The translations under genes were made by a program, and so were the position numbers. A stretch of DNA of 64,000 bases from Fusibacter sp. A1 (GTDB lineage: Bacteria; Bacillota; Clostridia; Peptostreptococcales; Acidaminobacteraceae). The stretch is taken from contig NZ_QQWI01000013.1 of the NCBI RefSeq assembly GCF_004125825.1, positions 33,179 to 97,178 of the forward strand. Direction: 5' to 3'. Below are positions 8,176-16,157 of this stretch, piece after piece. The notes beneath the pieces were generated by a model. The model made no database searches. It saw only the letters and a program-made list of their open reading frames with translations, and was not told the origin of the DNA. Numbering within the stretch: position 1 is the first letter of the stretch; each line of letters starts with the position of its first letter.

Positions 8176-9826
8176 GATGGATCACCTCGTATTCTCTGAT
8201 GATATATTCTGCAGTCAGCGGTCTTCCGTCGTATTTGTTGATCGACTTGTCGAATTTCACTCCGGTTTCCGCCAAAATCAGCTTTCCGAACTGGTTGTTG
8301 TAGTTCTGCTCGACGTTGATCAGGGTCTTTTCTTCGGCCTTCATCTTAATAAGCGTTTTCTGCGGCACGGGGAACACATCTGTGAACAGCAGCGCCCCGA
8401 CCTTTTTACCTTGATCGTTTAGGCTCTTTACCGTATCGATGAGCGCAGGTACTGTCGAACCCCAGCCGATGAAGACCTCTTTGGCGTCTGTGTCGCCGAT
8501 GTAGGTCGGTTCGTGCAGATCATCGACCATGAGGTCGAGTTTGCTCATGAGCCTGTGTTTGAGTTTGATGGTCGCTTCGATGTCTTCTGTCATATGGCCG
8601 TGCTCGTCGTGCACGTGCGAATCATTCATGATAAGCGTGTCGTCGAGTCCTGGGAATTTGCGTCCATTGAGCACCTTGTCGAAGTCGTACCTTTTATAAC
8701 CCTCAATATCTGTGTTGATGTGCCTTTGAACCCCGACTTTAAAGGGGTTGACTTTAGGGATTGTCGCGTTGGAGTCGGCGAGGAACTGGTCTGTAAGGAT
8801 GACGACAGGCAACTGGTACTTGTCTGCCAGGTTAAAGGCGCGCTGCGATTCGTAGAAGCAAGCTTCTATGGTCGTGGGTGCCAGTATGATTCTAGGAAAC
8901 TCGCCCTGCGAAGCCCTGCTGATAAATTCAAGGTCGCCTTGCTCGGTTCTAGTAGGAAGCCCTGTCGCAGGACCCGGTCTTTGAACATTCGCAATAACGA
9001 TAGGAAGCTCTGCGACACCCGCGAATCCTAAGCCCTCGACCATGAGCGAGAATCCGCCGCCGCTTGTGGCTGTCATGGACCTTACGCCGTTTGACGATGC
9101 TCCTAGGGCGGCGATGATTCCTGCGATCTCATCCTCCACCTGCTCGACGATCATCTTGTTCTTTTCTTCGAATTTTGACAAAGTCATCATGATGCCTGTG
9201 GAAGGCGCCATGGGGTATGCCGAAAAGAACCGAAGCCCGGCGCTCATGGCGCCAAGCGCCACTGCCTGGTTGCCGTTAAGGCGCATGGTGCGTTCGTCTT
9301 TATAGCTTTCTAGTGTGTATTTGTTTGTCGTGTTTGTGTATCCTATCCTTACCGCGTTTTTATTGTTTTGGTTTGTGGATTCTCCCCACTTTTTCATTTC
9401 GACCCGGTCGATGGAAGACTCGTCGATGCCAAAAATCTTGAAAAGCGCCCCCAAGGCCATCATCGGGAATGATTTTTTGTCGATTGCAGCACCTTGGGGC
9501 AATACAGAATCTATGACCATTTCGTTTGAATGTCCTTGTTTAAAGCGTTCGTACGTCAAAATCGTAGCGTCCGGCTTTAAGTGATCTAAAATGCCATATG
9601 CGTTTTGATCGAGCGCGATAAGCACATCGGCTTTTTCTTCTATCATGTTCACCGGCTCATCCGAAAAGGTCACTGTTGTAAAGTTGAATCCGCCTCTTAT
9701 CCGTGACATGTAGTTCTTATAGGACAGCAGGTGGTAGCCTTTTTGCTTGAGTGTCGTTTCAAAAAAGTAAGCCAGCGTATTAAGGCCTAACCCCGCTGCC
9801 CCCGACAGTATAACCGTCTTTTTCAC
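8165..9826 (-). CDS. korA: 2-oxoacid:ferredoxin oxidoreductase, fused gamma-alpha subunit
   Basis: 553 residues if it starts at the GTG at 9826, which has GAGGTG at a proper distance; an upstream in-frame TTG at 9847 lacks a ribosome site. The first ~175 residues form the gamma domain (GAAGLGLNTLAYFFETTL, SRIRGG). The rest is the alpha domain (GLRFFSAYPMAPSTG, ATSGGGFSLMVEGLG, RPGPATGLPTRTEQGDL), the fused order typical of KorA. No ferredoxin-like (delta) domain is present, so electrons must go to a separate ferredoxin. It is the first gene of the pair; a Fur-like box lies 35-67 nt upstream. Confidence 0.88.
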   Translation of the reverse strand: MKKTVILSGAAGLGLNTLAYFFETTLKQKGYHLLSYKNYMSRIRGGFNFTTVTFSDEPVNMIEEKADVLIALDQNAYGILDHLKPDATILTYERFKQGHSNEMVIDSVLPQGAAIDKKSFPMMALGALFKIFGIDESSIDRVEMKKWGESTNQNNKNAVRIGYTNTTNKYTLESYKDERTMRLNGNQAVALGAMSAGLRFFSAYPMAPSTGIMMTLSKFEEKNKMIVEQVEDEIAGIIAALGASSNGVRSMTATSGGGFSLMVEGLGFAGVAELPIVIANVQRPGPATGLPTRTEQGDLEFISRASQGEFPRIILAPTTIEACFYESQRAFNLADKYQLPVVILTDQFLADSNATIPKVNPFKVGVQRHINTDIEGYKRYDFDKVLNGRKFPGLDDTLIMNDSHVHDEHGHMTEDIEATIKLKHRLMSKLDLMVDDLHEPTYIGDTDAKEVFIGWGSTVPALIDTVKSLNDQGKKVGALLFTDVFPVPQKTLIKMKAEEKTLINVEQNYNNQFGKLILAETGVKFDKSINKYDGRPLTAEYIIREYEVIHHDK

Positions 9827-9860
9827 TTCATTCACCTCGTTTTTCAATTGTTATGCATCA

Positions 9861-9893
9861 GATTATCAATCGTGTAATTGATAATCATTATTA
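9861..9893. promoter_or_regulatory. Fur-like operator upstream of korA
   Basis: Two overlapping palindromes. One is a perfect 10-bp inverted repeat, GATTATCAAT-N6-ATTGATAATC (9861-9886). The other is TGATAATCATTATTA (9879-9893), which differs from the Bacillus-type 7-1-7 Fur box TGATAATnATTATCA at one position. Control by Fur or a related metalloregulator would suit an iron-sulphur enzyme; this is inference. Confidence 0.5.
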
Positions 9894-9981
9894 GTTACCT
9901 ATATGGTAGTCCTATTAGCCTGATACGTCAATAGATGGATGGAAAGAAAGATGTTAAGAGATGGTAAAGGGTGTTCTATTG

Positions 9982-10190
9982 TAAAACCACACTAAGGAGT
10001 ATGTAATTGCAAGGCTTCATTCACCAAATCGACACCCCAGTATGCCTACTCTCTCACTAGCCATACCTTCTTTTAAGGCGCTTCGCTTCAAATGCAAGGC
10101 AAACATAACTCACCTAAACTGCATTACTTGCATTTAAAGCGAAGCGCCTTAAGGTACATGTTCAGATGAAATTGGACCATTGCTGCGATT
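9982..10190 (+). repeat. Repeat family A, copy 1 (right end lost)
   Basis: Left terminal repeat TAAAACCACACTAAGG (9982-9997) and the central inverted pair TTAAGGCGCTTCGCTTCAAA (10073-10092) and TTTAAAGCGAAGCGCCTTAA (10133-10152). Same design as the copies at 52124 and 55057, but the right terminal repeat is missing; a family B repeat begins at 10199 instead. Confidence 0.85.
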
Positions 10191-10198
10191 GGAATAAA

Positions 10199-10352
10199 GG
10201 GAGGGTAGACATGAAGCCTACCCGTACAAGGACGTAAAAAGCTGTGCAGTTGTAGGGGTAGGCTTTATGTCTACCCGTGTTTTGCGGTTTAAGAGGGCTA
10301 CCACAAGGTCAAAGAACGTAGTTTCTTCTAAAGGCTACTACGCGGGGTGGGG
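10199..10352 (+). repeat. Repeat family B, copy 1
   Basis: Inverted pair GGGTAGACATGAAGCCTACC (from 10203) and GGTAGGCTTTATGTCTACCC (to 10276), followed by a tail with GGGCTACCACAAGG and CTACTACGCGGGGTGGG. Closely matches the copy at 14307 and, inverted, the one at 48327. Confidence 0.85.
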
Positions 10353-10368
10353 CATGTGTGGCAAAAAC

Positions 10369-10395
10369 GAAAAAAAGCCCTTGCGGGATTTTTTT
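10369..10395 (-). terminator. Terminator-like hairpin downstream of the TtcA-like gene
   Basis: AAAAAAGCCC-TTGC-GGGATTTTTT, with A and T runs on both sides, could act on either strand. It is the first such structure below the stop at 10558. The 180 nt between (10396-10557) show nothing else I recognise; a 60-codon ORF here looks spurious. Confidence 0.5.
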
Positions 10396-10557
10396 CTTGG
10401 TTGAGAAATAAAGCAAATTGTCGAGGAGAGTAGACATAAGTGAAATCAACTTGATGTCTATCATGCTTCTATTATAGATTCTCCACTTCATTTTTCAAAG
10501 CGTTTAAGGTCATATTTAAGATAGATTTAAGGTTTCGAGCAATATTTTCCAGTTGAA

Positions 10558-11436
10558 CTATAACTCAAAATGTTCCTTGTCGAAGTACTCCGAAAAGGCT
10601 ACGTCGCGTCCTCTTCTTTTAAAGCCCAGTATGGCGTCAAGATGCACGTTCTGTGTCGATTTTAGGATCGACTTGCCCACATCGGGATGCACGACCTTTA
10701 AGGTTTTGATCAGTTCTTTCATTTCTCGGCGTTTGCTCGATGTTTTCTCAGCAGCAACCACGCATCCGCAGTTCATCGCGTTGATGCCGTTATAAGAAGC
10801 CCAGTGTTTGATGTTGTCTTCTTCGACATAGTACATGGGACGGATCAGTTCCATGCCTTCAAAGTTCTGGCTGTTGAGCCTTGGCATCATGGTCATGTAT
10901 GTACCTGCGTACAGCACGTTCATCAGTACTGTTTCTATCACATCGTCAAAGTGATGGCCAAGGGCCAGCTTGTTCGCTCCAAGCGATTTGGCCTTCTCGT
11001 ATAGCGAACCACGGCGCATCCTTGCGCACAAATAACAAGGATACTCGGATGCAACGTCATCGACCACGTCGAAGATATGTGACTCGTACATATCAACGGG
11101 AATTTCCATGTGTTTACAGTTGTTTAGCAGCAGCTCCCTATTGATCTCATGAAAACCAGGGTCCATGGCGATAAAGGAAAGCTTAAAGCCGACTGAACCG
11201 TGCTTTTGAACCTCTTGTAAGAGTTTTGAAAGCAGCAATGAATCCTTGCCGCCCGAAACCCCCACAGCCACGTGGTCTCCTTCTTTGATCAGTTCGAAAT
11301 CCTGCAGCGCGAGGATGAACTTACGCCAGATGTCTTTTCTAAACTTTTTAATGATGGATCTTTCAATTTCTGCGTTGGGTCTGAGTTCGTGTTCAGGAAT
11401 AAGCAGCTCGCAGCCGCTACCTTGAAGTTTGTTCAT
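10558..11436 (-). CDS. TtcA-family tRNA 2-thiolation (PP-loop) protein
   Basis: 292 residues. The PP-loop ATP-pyrophosphatase motif SGGKDS (about residue 60) is followed by CYLCARMRRG and GHHFDDVIETVLMN, the pattern of the TtcA/TtuA group that activates a tRNA base with ATP and inserts sulphur using a [4Fe-4S] cluster bound by the CxxC pair and a further Cys. The third ligand could be in the NCGC segment near residue 232. TtcA acts at cytidine-32; that this protein modifies the same position is not shown by the sequence. Start supported by AAAGGCG. It stands alone and is separated from the next gene upstream by 155 nt. Confidence 0.8.
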   Translation of the reverse strand: MNKLQGSGCELLIPEHELRPNAEIERSIIKKFRKDIWRKFILALQDFELIKEGDHVAVGVSGGKDSLLLSKLLQEVQKHGSVGFKLSFIAMDPGFHEINRELLLNNCKHMEIPVDMYESHIFDVVDDVASEYPCYLCARMRRGSLYEKAKSLGANKLALGHHFDDVIETVLMNVLYAGTYMTMMPRLNSQNFEGMELIRPMYYVEEDNIKHWASYNGINAMNCGCVVAAEKTSSKRREMKELIKTLKVVHPDVGKSILKSTQNVHLDAILGFKRRGRDVAFSEYFDKEHFEL

Positions 11437-11591
11437 TTTATCGCCTTTCTGACCAAGCCCGAATAGAAATACGATCTATCCCGACTGTACCTAGTAATTT
11501 TATCGAGTTTGATTATATACGCTACACCCCATAATTGCAACAAAAAAGCCAGCCCTAGCCAGCCTTGTTGTCAATTCTTCTAATTTATCTT

Positions 11592-12668
11592 TTAATCCTC
11601 ATTCTTCACTTGATCATGCTCTTTGCGATACCCCTTCAACTGAAGCGTCTTTGTAGGACAAGCGTCGATGCAGTGACCGCACTCCACACAAAGGCTTGAT
11701 TGTATCTTACGCCCTTTTTGGGCGGACTTCATGATGTTGATGTTCATCTCACACTGCTTGTTGCAACTTGCGCAGGACACACATTCTGAGTGGTTTGTCT
11801 CGATGCCGTGTCCAAACAGCAGGCCCCAGAAGGACAGCATGGTTCCGGCAGGACAGTAGTAGCAGTAGCCGCGACCGTTTAAGAAAAGATAAAGCGCCAA
11901 AAATAGCATCAGCTCGAGGCTCAGGTATTTGACAAGCTCAAAGGTCCTTAGTATATCCACATTGATAAAGCTAGCACCTGCAAGTGCGATGATCCACAAA
12001 AGGATCAAAAGCATGTTCGCTGTGATCAGAAACATCTTTAGGGTCAAAAGAAATAGCTTTAGTGTTTGATTGACCTTGTCTCTGCCCTTGTCAAAATGCA
12101 AAACGAGAGGCAGGGCTTCAGAAAAAGTCTCGGCGTGGCATCCGCCATACGGGCAGATCATGCTGCAAAAGATGCGTCTGCCTTTTATTGCGACAGCACC
12201 GTAAACGAGCACCTGAAACGCCACATACACGGTAAGCATCACTTCAGCGCCCCGCCCGCCAAATGCGGCTCCGACGTTGCTATGTAAAAAATGTCCGTCA
12301 TAAAGAAGTTGAAGCGGGTAGGTCGACCACGGGAATGGCATGAAGGCGTACACAAATTCATAATAGCCTGTCATTACAGGTAAAAGCACGAAAAGAAGAC
12401 TCATCATGACCATAAAGCCAGCAATGGATTTTCGCCTGTAGATATGTCTTTTGCTATATAGCTTAAACATGAGGATGCCGCCGTAGAGTACAAAGGCTGT
12501 ACGCCCTATGGTTTCGAACAGTTCATAGATCAGGGTGATCCTCTCGCCCTGCAGGATACCGAGCATAGGCTTTAGCCCCACGTTCAGTCCAGCGATTAGA
12601 AAACCAAGTATTAGGTACATCCAAACTGCCGTTTTCAATTGTTTTACAGTTCCCGCTCTCGAATTCAT
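11592..12668 (-). CDS. Membrane-bound polyferredoxin (NapH/CcoG-like 4Fe-4S protein)
   Basis: 358 residues with about six membrane helices and four cysteine clusters. Two lie in the membrane-adjacent part (CSMICPYGGC and CYYCPAG) and two form a C-terminal 2[4Fe-4S] ferredoxin domain (CVSCASCNKQCEMN and CVECGHCIDACPT). This is the build of NapH/RdxA/CcoG-type proteins, which pass electrons between quinol or cytoplasmic donors and redox or maturation complexes. No partner genes are adjacent, so the pathway is unknown. Start supported by TGGAGG. A TATAAT -10 element lies near 12697-12702 on the minus strand, without a good -35. Confidence 0.8.
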   Translation of the reverse strand: MNSRAGTVKQLKTAVWMYLILGFLIAGLNVGLKPMLGILQGERITLIYELFETIGRTAFVLYGGILMFKLYSKRHIYRRKSIAGFMVMMSLLFVLLPVMTGYYEFVYAFMPFPWSTYPLQLLYDGHFLHSNVGAAFGGRGAEVMLTVYVAFQVLVYGAVAIKGRRIFCSMICPYGGCHAETFSEALPLVLHFDKGRDKVNQTLKLFLLTLKMFLITANMLLILLWIIALAGASFINVDILRTFELVKYLSLELMLFLALYLFLNGRGYCYYCPAGTMLSFWGLLFGHGIETNHSECVSCASCNKQCEMNINIMKSAQKGRKIQSSLCVECGHCIDACPTKTLQLKGYRKEHDQVKNED

Positions 12669-12799
12669 ACATCCTCCAGTAAGTTGACTTTTTTCTATTA
12701 TATCAAAAACTGCCTGGATAGGGGTTAAAGAGTGATATTCTATGAAATAAGTTCAAGAAAATCGATCTTAGTCAATTTTATTTCGACTCTCGAAAAAGA

Positions 12800-12828
12800 T
12801 TGACCTCTTCTTTTTAAAACGTTACAAT
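12800..12828 (+). promoter_or_regulatory. Predicted promoter of the MFS gene
   Basis: TTGACC (12800-12805), 17-nt spacer, TACAAT (12823-12828); the ATG is at 12853 with AGGGGG ahead. Confidence 0.6.
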
Positions 12829-12852
12829 AGCACTGAAGGTAGGGGGACTGAA

Positions 12853-14094
12853 ATGACTGTTAATAAGAGTAACGAGACAAGATTTAAGCACAACTTCAAG
12901 ATTTTCATCACATTCGGAATTCTTTTCGAGCTGATGAATTCCTTTTATATGCCGTTTGCGATCAAGTTCTTAGAACGGGTCGGAGGCACCGAGTTCGACA
13001 TTTCACTCTTCAATTCCATGAAGGGTCTGATTATGATCTTCGCAGTGCTTCCGGGCGTCTTTTACATCAACCGCCACGACGACAAGAAAAAAGTCACTTC
13101 AAATTTTGTGCTGATCGTCACCATACTTGTCTTGTCGCTAGTAGTCATACCTTTTTTACCGGGCGCCATCCGGCCGTTTTCTTTCATTTTGATCATGACG
13201 CTGATGACCATACCTACTTCGATCTATAACGCCAGCTATCAAAACTTCACCGGCGACCTGTTCCCTGTAAGAAGGGCTCAAGTGATTGCGAAAAGGAGCA
13301 TGTACACCATCGTCTTCACCACCGTTTTCACGTTGATCTCCGGCTTGATTTTCAAATACGTACCAAAGACCGACGACCAGCGGCTGATTATCTATCAGAT
13401 ATTCTTCGTTCTAGCTTTCGTGCTTGGTCTTGTAGCTGTCTATGTGTTCAACAAATTCGACTACAGCCCGGCGCCAACCCATAAGCGATATGAATTCAAG
13501 GGCAGCTTCACACGAGTCTTCAGCAACAAGCGGTTTAAAAAATTCGTGCTGTCTTCTACGATCTTCCACTTCGGATGGCAGATGGGATGGCCGCTCTTTA
13601 GCATCTACATGATCAAGACCCTTGGGGCCGACGAACTTTGGCTTGCCATCATCAATATCGGTTCCGCCTCTGTCATGTTCTTGGGCCATAAGATCTGGCC
13701 AAAGATGATCGACACCTACGGAAACGAGAAGATCGCGACTATTTGTACCTTAGGCATGGCACTGACGCCGATCCTATACGCCCTGTCGCCAAACCTACTG
13801 GTACTGACTGTCGTTTCTACCGTTACAGGATTCTTCACAGCAGGCACGATCACCGTGCTCTTTAGCGACATGCTCGAGGTGACTCCCACAGAAAACCGAA
13901 TCGTCTATGTGGGTTACTACAACACCGCCACCAACATCACACTAGCCATCTCGCCCTTTGTCGGCCTGTTCTTCTTAAACCGCTTCGGCATCGTAGGCGC
14001 CCTCTTCATCACCGCTGGATTCAGATTCATCGGCGGCCTCGCGTTTTACCTGAGGGAGCGCTCGGAAAGAAAGTACCTGGAAAAGCAGCAATAG
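12853..14094 (+). CDS. MFS transporter
   Basis: 413 residues with about twelve hydrophobic helices and a charged central loop (near residues 195-225), as in major-facilitator exporters. A helix 2-3 loop with NRHDDKKK resembles the MFS motif-A region. Substrate not predictable; the general look is of a drug/metabolite efflux protein. It is monocistronic with a sigma-A-type promoter and a terminator, and diverges from the polyferredoxin gene. Confidence 0.8.
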   Translation: MTVNKSNETRFKHNFKIFITFGILFELMNSFYMPFAIKFLERVGGTEFDISLFNSMKGLIMIFAVLPGVFYINRHDDKKKVTSNFVLIVTILVLSLVVIPFLPGAIRPFSFILIMTLMTIPTSIYNASYQNFTGDLFPVRRAQVIAKRSMYTIVFTTVFTLISGLIFKYVPKTDDQRLIIYQIFFVLAFVLGLVAVYVFNKFDYSPAPTHKRYEFKGSFTRVFSNKRFKKFVLSSTIFHFGWQMGWPLFSIYMIKTLGADELWLAIINIGSASVMFLGHKIWPKMIDTYGNEKIATICTLGMALTPILYALSPNLLVLTVVSTVTGFFTAGTITVLFSDMLEVTPTENRIVYVGYYNTATNITLAISPFVGLFFLNRFGIVGALFITAGFRFIGGLAFYLRERSERKYLEKQQ

Positions 14095-14119
14095 GTGAAT
14101 CGTTATTAATAATTGAGTT

Positions 14120-14171
14120 CTCCGTGTGGATTTTAGAGATTTTTCTCTATAAAACCACACGGAGATTTTTT
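14120..14171 (+). terminator. Terminator of the MFS gene, partly made of a family A repeat end
   Basis: Long hairpin: CTCCGTGTGG (14120-14129) pairs with CCACACGGAG (14155-14164), extended inward by GAGA/TCTC, then TTTTTTAT. The right arm and the following bases (AAAACCACAC..., ATTGCAAGGCTT) match the left end of repeat family A at 9983-10016, so this looks like a decayed repeat now serving as terminator. Confidence 0.65.
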
Positions 14172-14300
14172 ATTGCAAGGCTTTAAACACATATCTAATA
14201 TTGCATCTTACTTTTGTCATTATTTTAAATGACCACTATTGTGAGACGCTACGCTTTCTGAGGGCGCTGAGACACGATTTGAATGAATGCATGAGGCGGG
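14172..14300 (+). repeat. Decayed repeat family A segment
   Basis: Starts with ATTGCAAGGCTT, as in copy 1, and contains GAGACGCTACGCTTTCTGA, a weak echo of the central palindrome. As at 9982-10352, a family B repeat follows it directly. Confidence 0.4.
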
Positions 14301-14306
14301 GTTTTA

Positions 14307-14437
14307 GGGAGGGTAGACATGAAGCCTACCCGTACAAAGGCGTAGAATGCAATGCAGTTGTAGGGGTAGGCTTTATGTCTACCCGTGATTTATAGTTCGA
14401 TAGGGCTACCACGAGGGTAGCTACTACGCGAGGTTGG
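14307..14437 (+). repeat. Repeat family B, copy 2
   Basis: Nearly identical to 10199-10352: the two arms GGGTAGACATGAAGCCTACC and GGTAGGCTTTATGTCTACCC, then GGGCTACCACGAGG and CTACTACGCGAGGTTGGG. Confidence 0.85.
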
Positions 14438-14447
14438 GTGGCGTTTG

Positions 14448-16064
14448 TTATTGCTGTATTCTTACAAAACTGTAGTTTCTGCCGCTTTGTTTGGCTCTGT
14501 ACATTTCGACGTCGGCTAGATGGATCAGCTGTTTTTCGTCTTTTACGGTGCCGGGCATGGCCCATACTCCGCCGATACTCACAGTGACATAGCGTCTTTT
14601 GTCTTGTGCGTCGTACTGGATGTCCATGTCCTGGACTGCGATCCTGATTTCGTCCGCTAGCTGCTGGGCCTGCTGGGGTGTTTTTCCCCTGCTGATGTAG
14701 ATGAACTCCTCGCCGCCGTAGCGCACAAAAATATCGTGCTTCTGCTTGGCGATCTTATTGATGCAGTGACTGATCTGCACTAGGCAGTCATCACCCGCAA
14801 GGTGTCCCAGTGTATCGTTGAAGAGCTTGAACTTGTCGATATCGATTAAGAACAGGCTGATACTTGAATCCTGCTGCCCATAGTCGGCCAGGTACTTGTT
14901 GAGCGCTCTTCTGTTCAGCTGACCGGTCAGTTCATCATAGTTCACCTTGCTTAAGAGTTTCTCGTTTTCAAGCTTCAACTGCTTATTGCGTCTTCTTTCG
15001 CTTTCGATCTGCTGCAAGGTGGCCTCTTCGTAGATATCGGTCTTGTCAAAGTTCAGATTGTACTTCACTTCGTGACGGATGATATTCAGCTTGTCGACCA
15101 TCAGCTGCGATTCGATCTGCTTTTCGATCATATGATGCTTTTTAAAATAGCTCAGCGCTTCACGGAACTCACCCTTGTTTTCATAATGTATCGACCAATA
15201 TTCATAGAGCATCTTCAGGTATTCGATGTCCCTGTCCTTGAGCGATTCTTCCTCAAGCTTGTAAAAGAGCTCCAGCCTGTCGACGTCGTCTAGTATCAGA
15301 TCGTACATGACACGGTTCAGCTTGTATCTTTTTAAATAGAAGCTGTCACTCAGCTTTTCAGAAACGAGATTGCCCTTGTCGAATACCGACTTAAGCTGGT
15401 CAAGGTTTCCAAGCTTGAAGTAGCACTGCCCTAACGCTCCGTAAATGTCTAGGAGCACGTAGTTCTGATTCATGATTTTTGCCTGTTCAAGCGATTTTAA
15501 ATAGTATTCGACAGCTTCATCTACAAGGCCCAGTTCGTAATAGAGCTGGCCCAGATTAAGTAGAATCGTCGATTTGATATCCTTTACATCAAGCTGGTCG
15601 CAAAGCGCAAGAGCCCTATTGTAGTGGGCCATGGCCGCGCCGTAGTCCTGATCGTTTAGAAAAACTTCGCCTAGGTTGTTGTAAAGTGCGACCTTTTGAA
15701 TAAGGCTCGCATCCTGGGTCATGTTCTTTTCAAAATGAAGCAGCACGCGTTTAGCCCGGTCCATCTGCCCCATCCGGTAATAGACATATCCAAGCTGGTT
15801 GAGTGCCCGGTTCATACCTGACACGTAACCGATTTCCTTGCATAAGCCGTAGTTCTCAAGCTGCAGGATCACAGCTTCTTCATAGCGGTTGCATATCGTA
15901 TAGACGACACCTATCGAAATCCTTACCTCGTAGTCAAGCGTAGGCTCGCCATATTCCTTCACCTTGGACTGGATGGCATGGATTTGCCTTAGCGCCTCTT
16001 CTGGGTTTTCGTATGCGATCGACGTGATGGGTCTAAGTTCATCTTTGAGTGATAACAAGTCCAT
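14448..16064 (-). CDS. TPR-repeat diguanylate cyclase (GGDEF)
   Basis: 538 residues. The first ~330 form tetratricopeptide repeats (YNNLGEVFLNDQDYGAAMAHY, LNLGQLYYELGLVDEAVEYY and others). A coiled-coil linker leads to a GGDEF domain with DELTGQLNRRAL, FLIDIDKFKLFNDTLGH and the active-site YGGEEF. It should make cyclic di-GMP from two GTP, with the TPR part as a protein-interaction sensor. The usual inhibitory RxxD site before GGEEF reads QKHD, so product inhibition may be lost. No signal peptide or membrane helix, hence cytoplasmic. Start has AGGAGGG. Confidence 0.88.
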   Translation of the reverse strand: MDLLSLKDELRPITSIAYENPEEALRQIHAIQSKVKEYGEPTLDYEVRISIGVVYTICNRYEEAVILQLENYGLCKEIGYVSGMNRALNQLGYVYYRMGQMDRAKRVLLHFEKNMTQDASLIQKVALYNNLGEVFLNDQDYGAAMAHYNRALALCDQLDVKDIKSTILLNLGQLYYELGLVDEAVEYYLKSLEQAKIMNQNYVLLDIYGALGQCYFKLGNLDQLKSVFDKGNLVSEKLSDSFYLKRYKLNRVMYDLILDDVDRLELFYKLEEESLKDRDIEYLKMLYEYWSIHYENKGEFREALSYFKKHHMIEKQIESQLMVDKLNIIRHEVKYNLNFDKTDIYEEATLQQIESERRRNKQLKLENEKLLSKVNYDELTGQLNRRALNKYLADYGQQDSSISLFLIDIDKFKLFNDTLGHLAGDDCLVQISHCINKIAKQKHDIFVRYGGEEFIYISRGKTPQQAQQLADEIRIAVQDMDIQYDAQDKRRYVTVSIGGVWAMPGTVKDEKQLIHLADVEMYRAKQSGRNYSFVRIQQ

Positions 16065-16117
16065 AAGCCGCCCTCCTATACACTTGTTTATACCTCGCTT
16101 AGAAACAGCTAATCAAT

Positions 16118-16147
16118 AAAAAAAAGCCATCCGCTAGCGGATGGCTT
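16118..16147 (-). terminator. Terminator of peptide-binding protein gene 1
   Basis: Perfect palindrome AAGCCATCCGC-TA-GCGGATGGCTT with a T run on the minus strand, 11 nt after the stop at 16158. Confidence 0.85.
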
Positions 16148-16157
16148 GATTTATTGA

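Noticed and set aside
8513..9031. 172-codon plus-strand ORF
   Set aside because: Antisense shadow of the KorA-type gene; composition follows the coding strand opposite.
10309..10491. 60-codon minus-strand ORF
   Set aside because: Runs through repeat B and a terminator-like hairpin; no ribosome site.
11535..11570. GC-rich AGCCAGCC...AGCCAGCC stretch below the polyferredoxin gene
   Set aside because: It is a direct repeat, not an inverted one, so it does not make a terminator stem.
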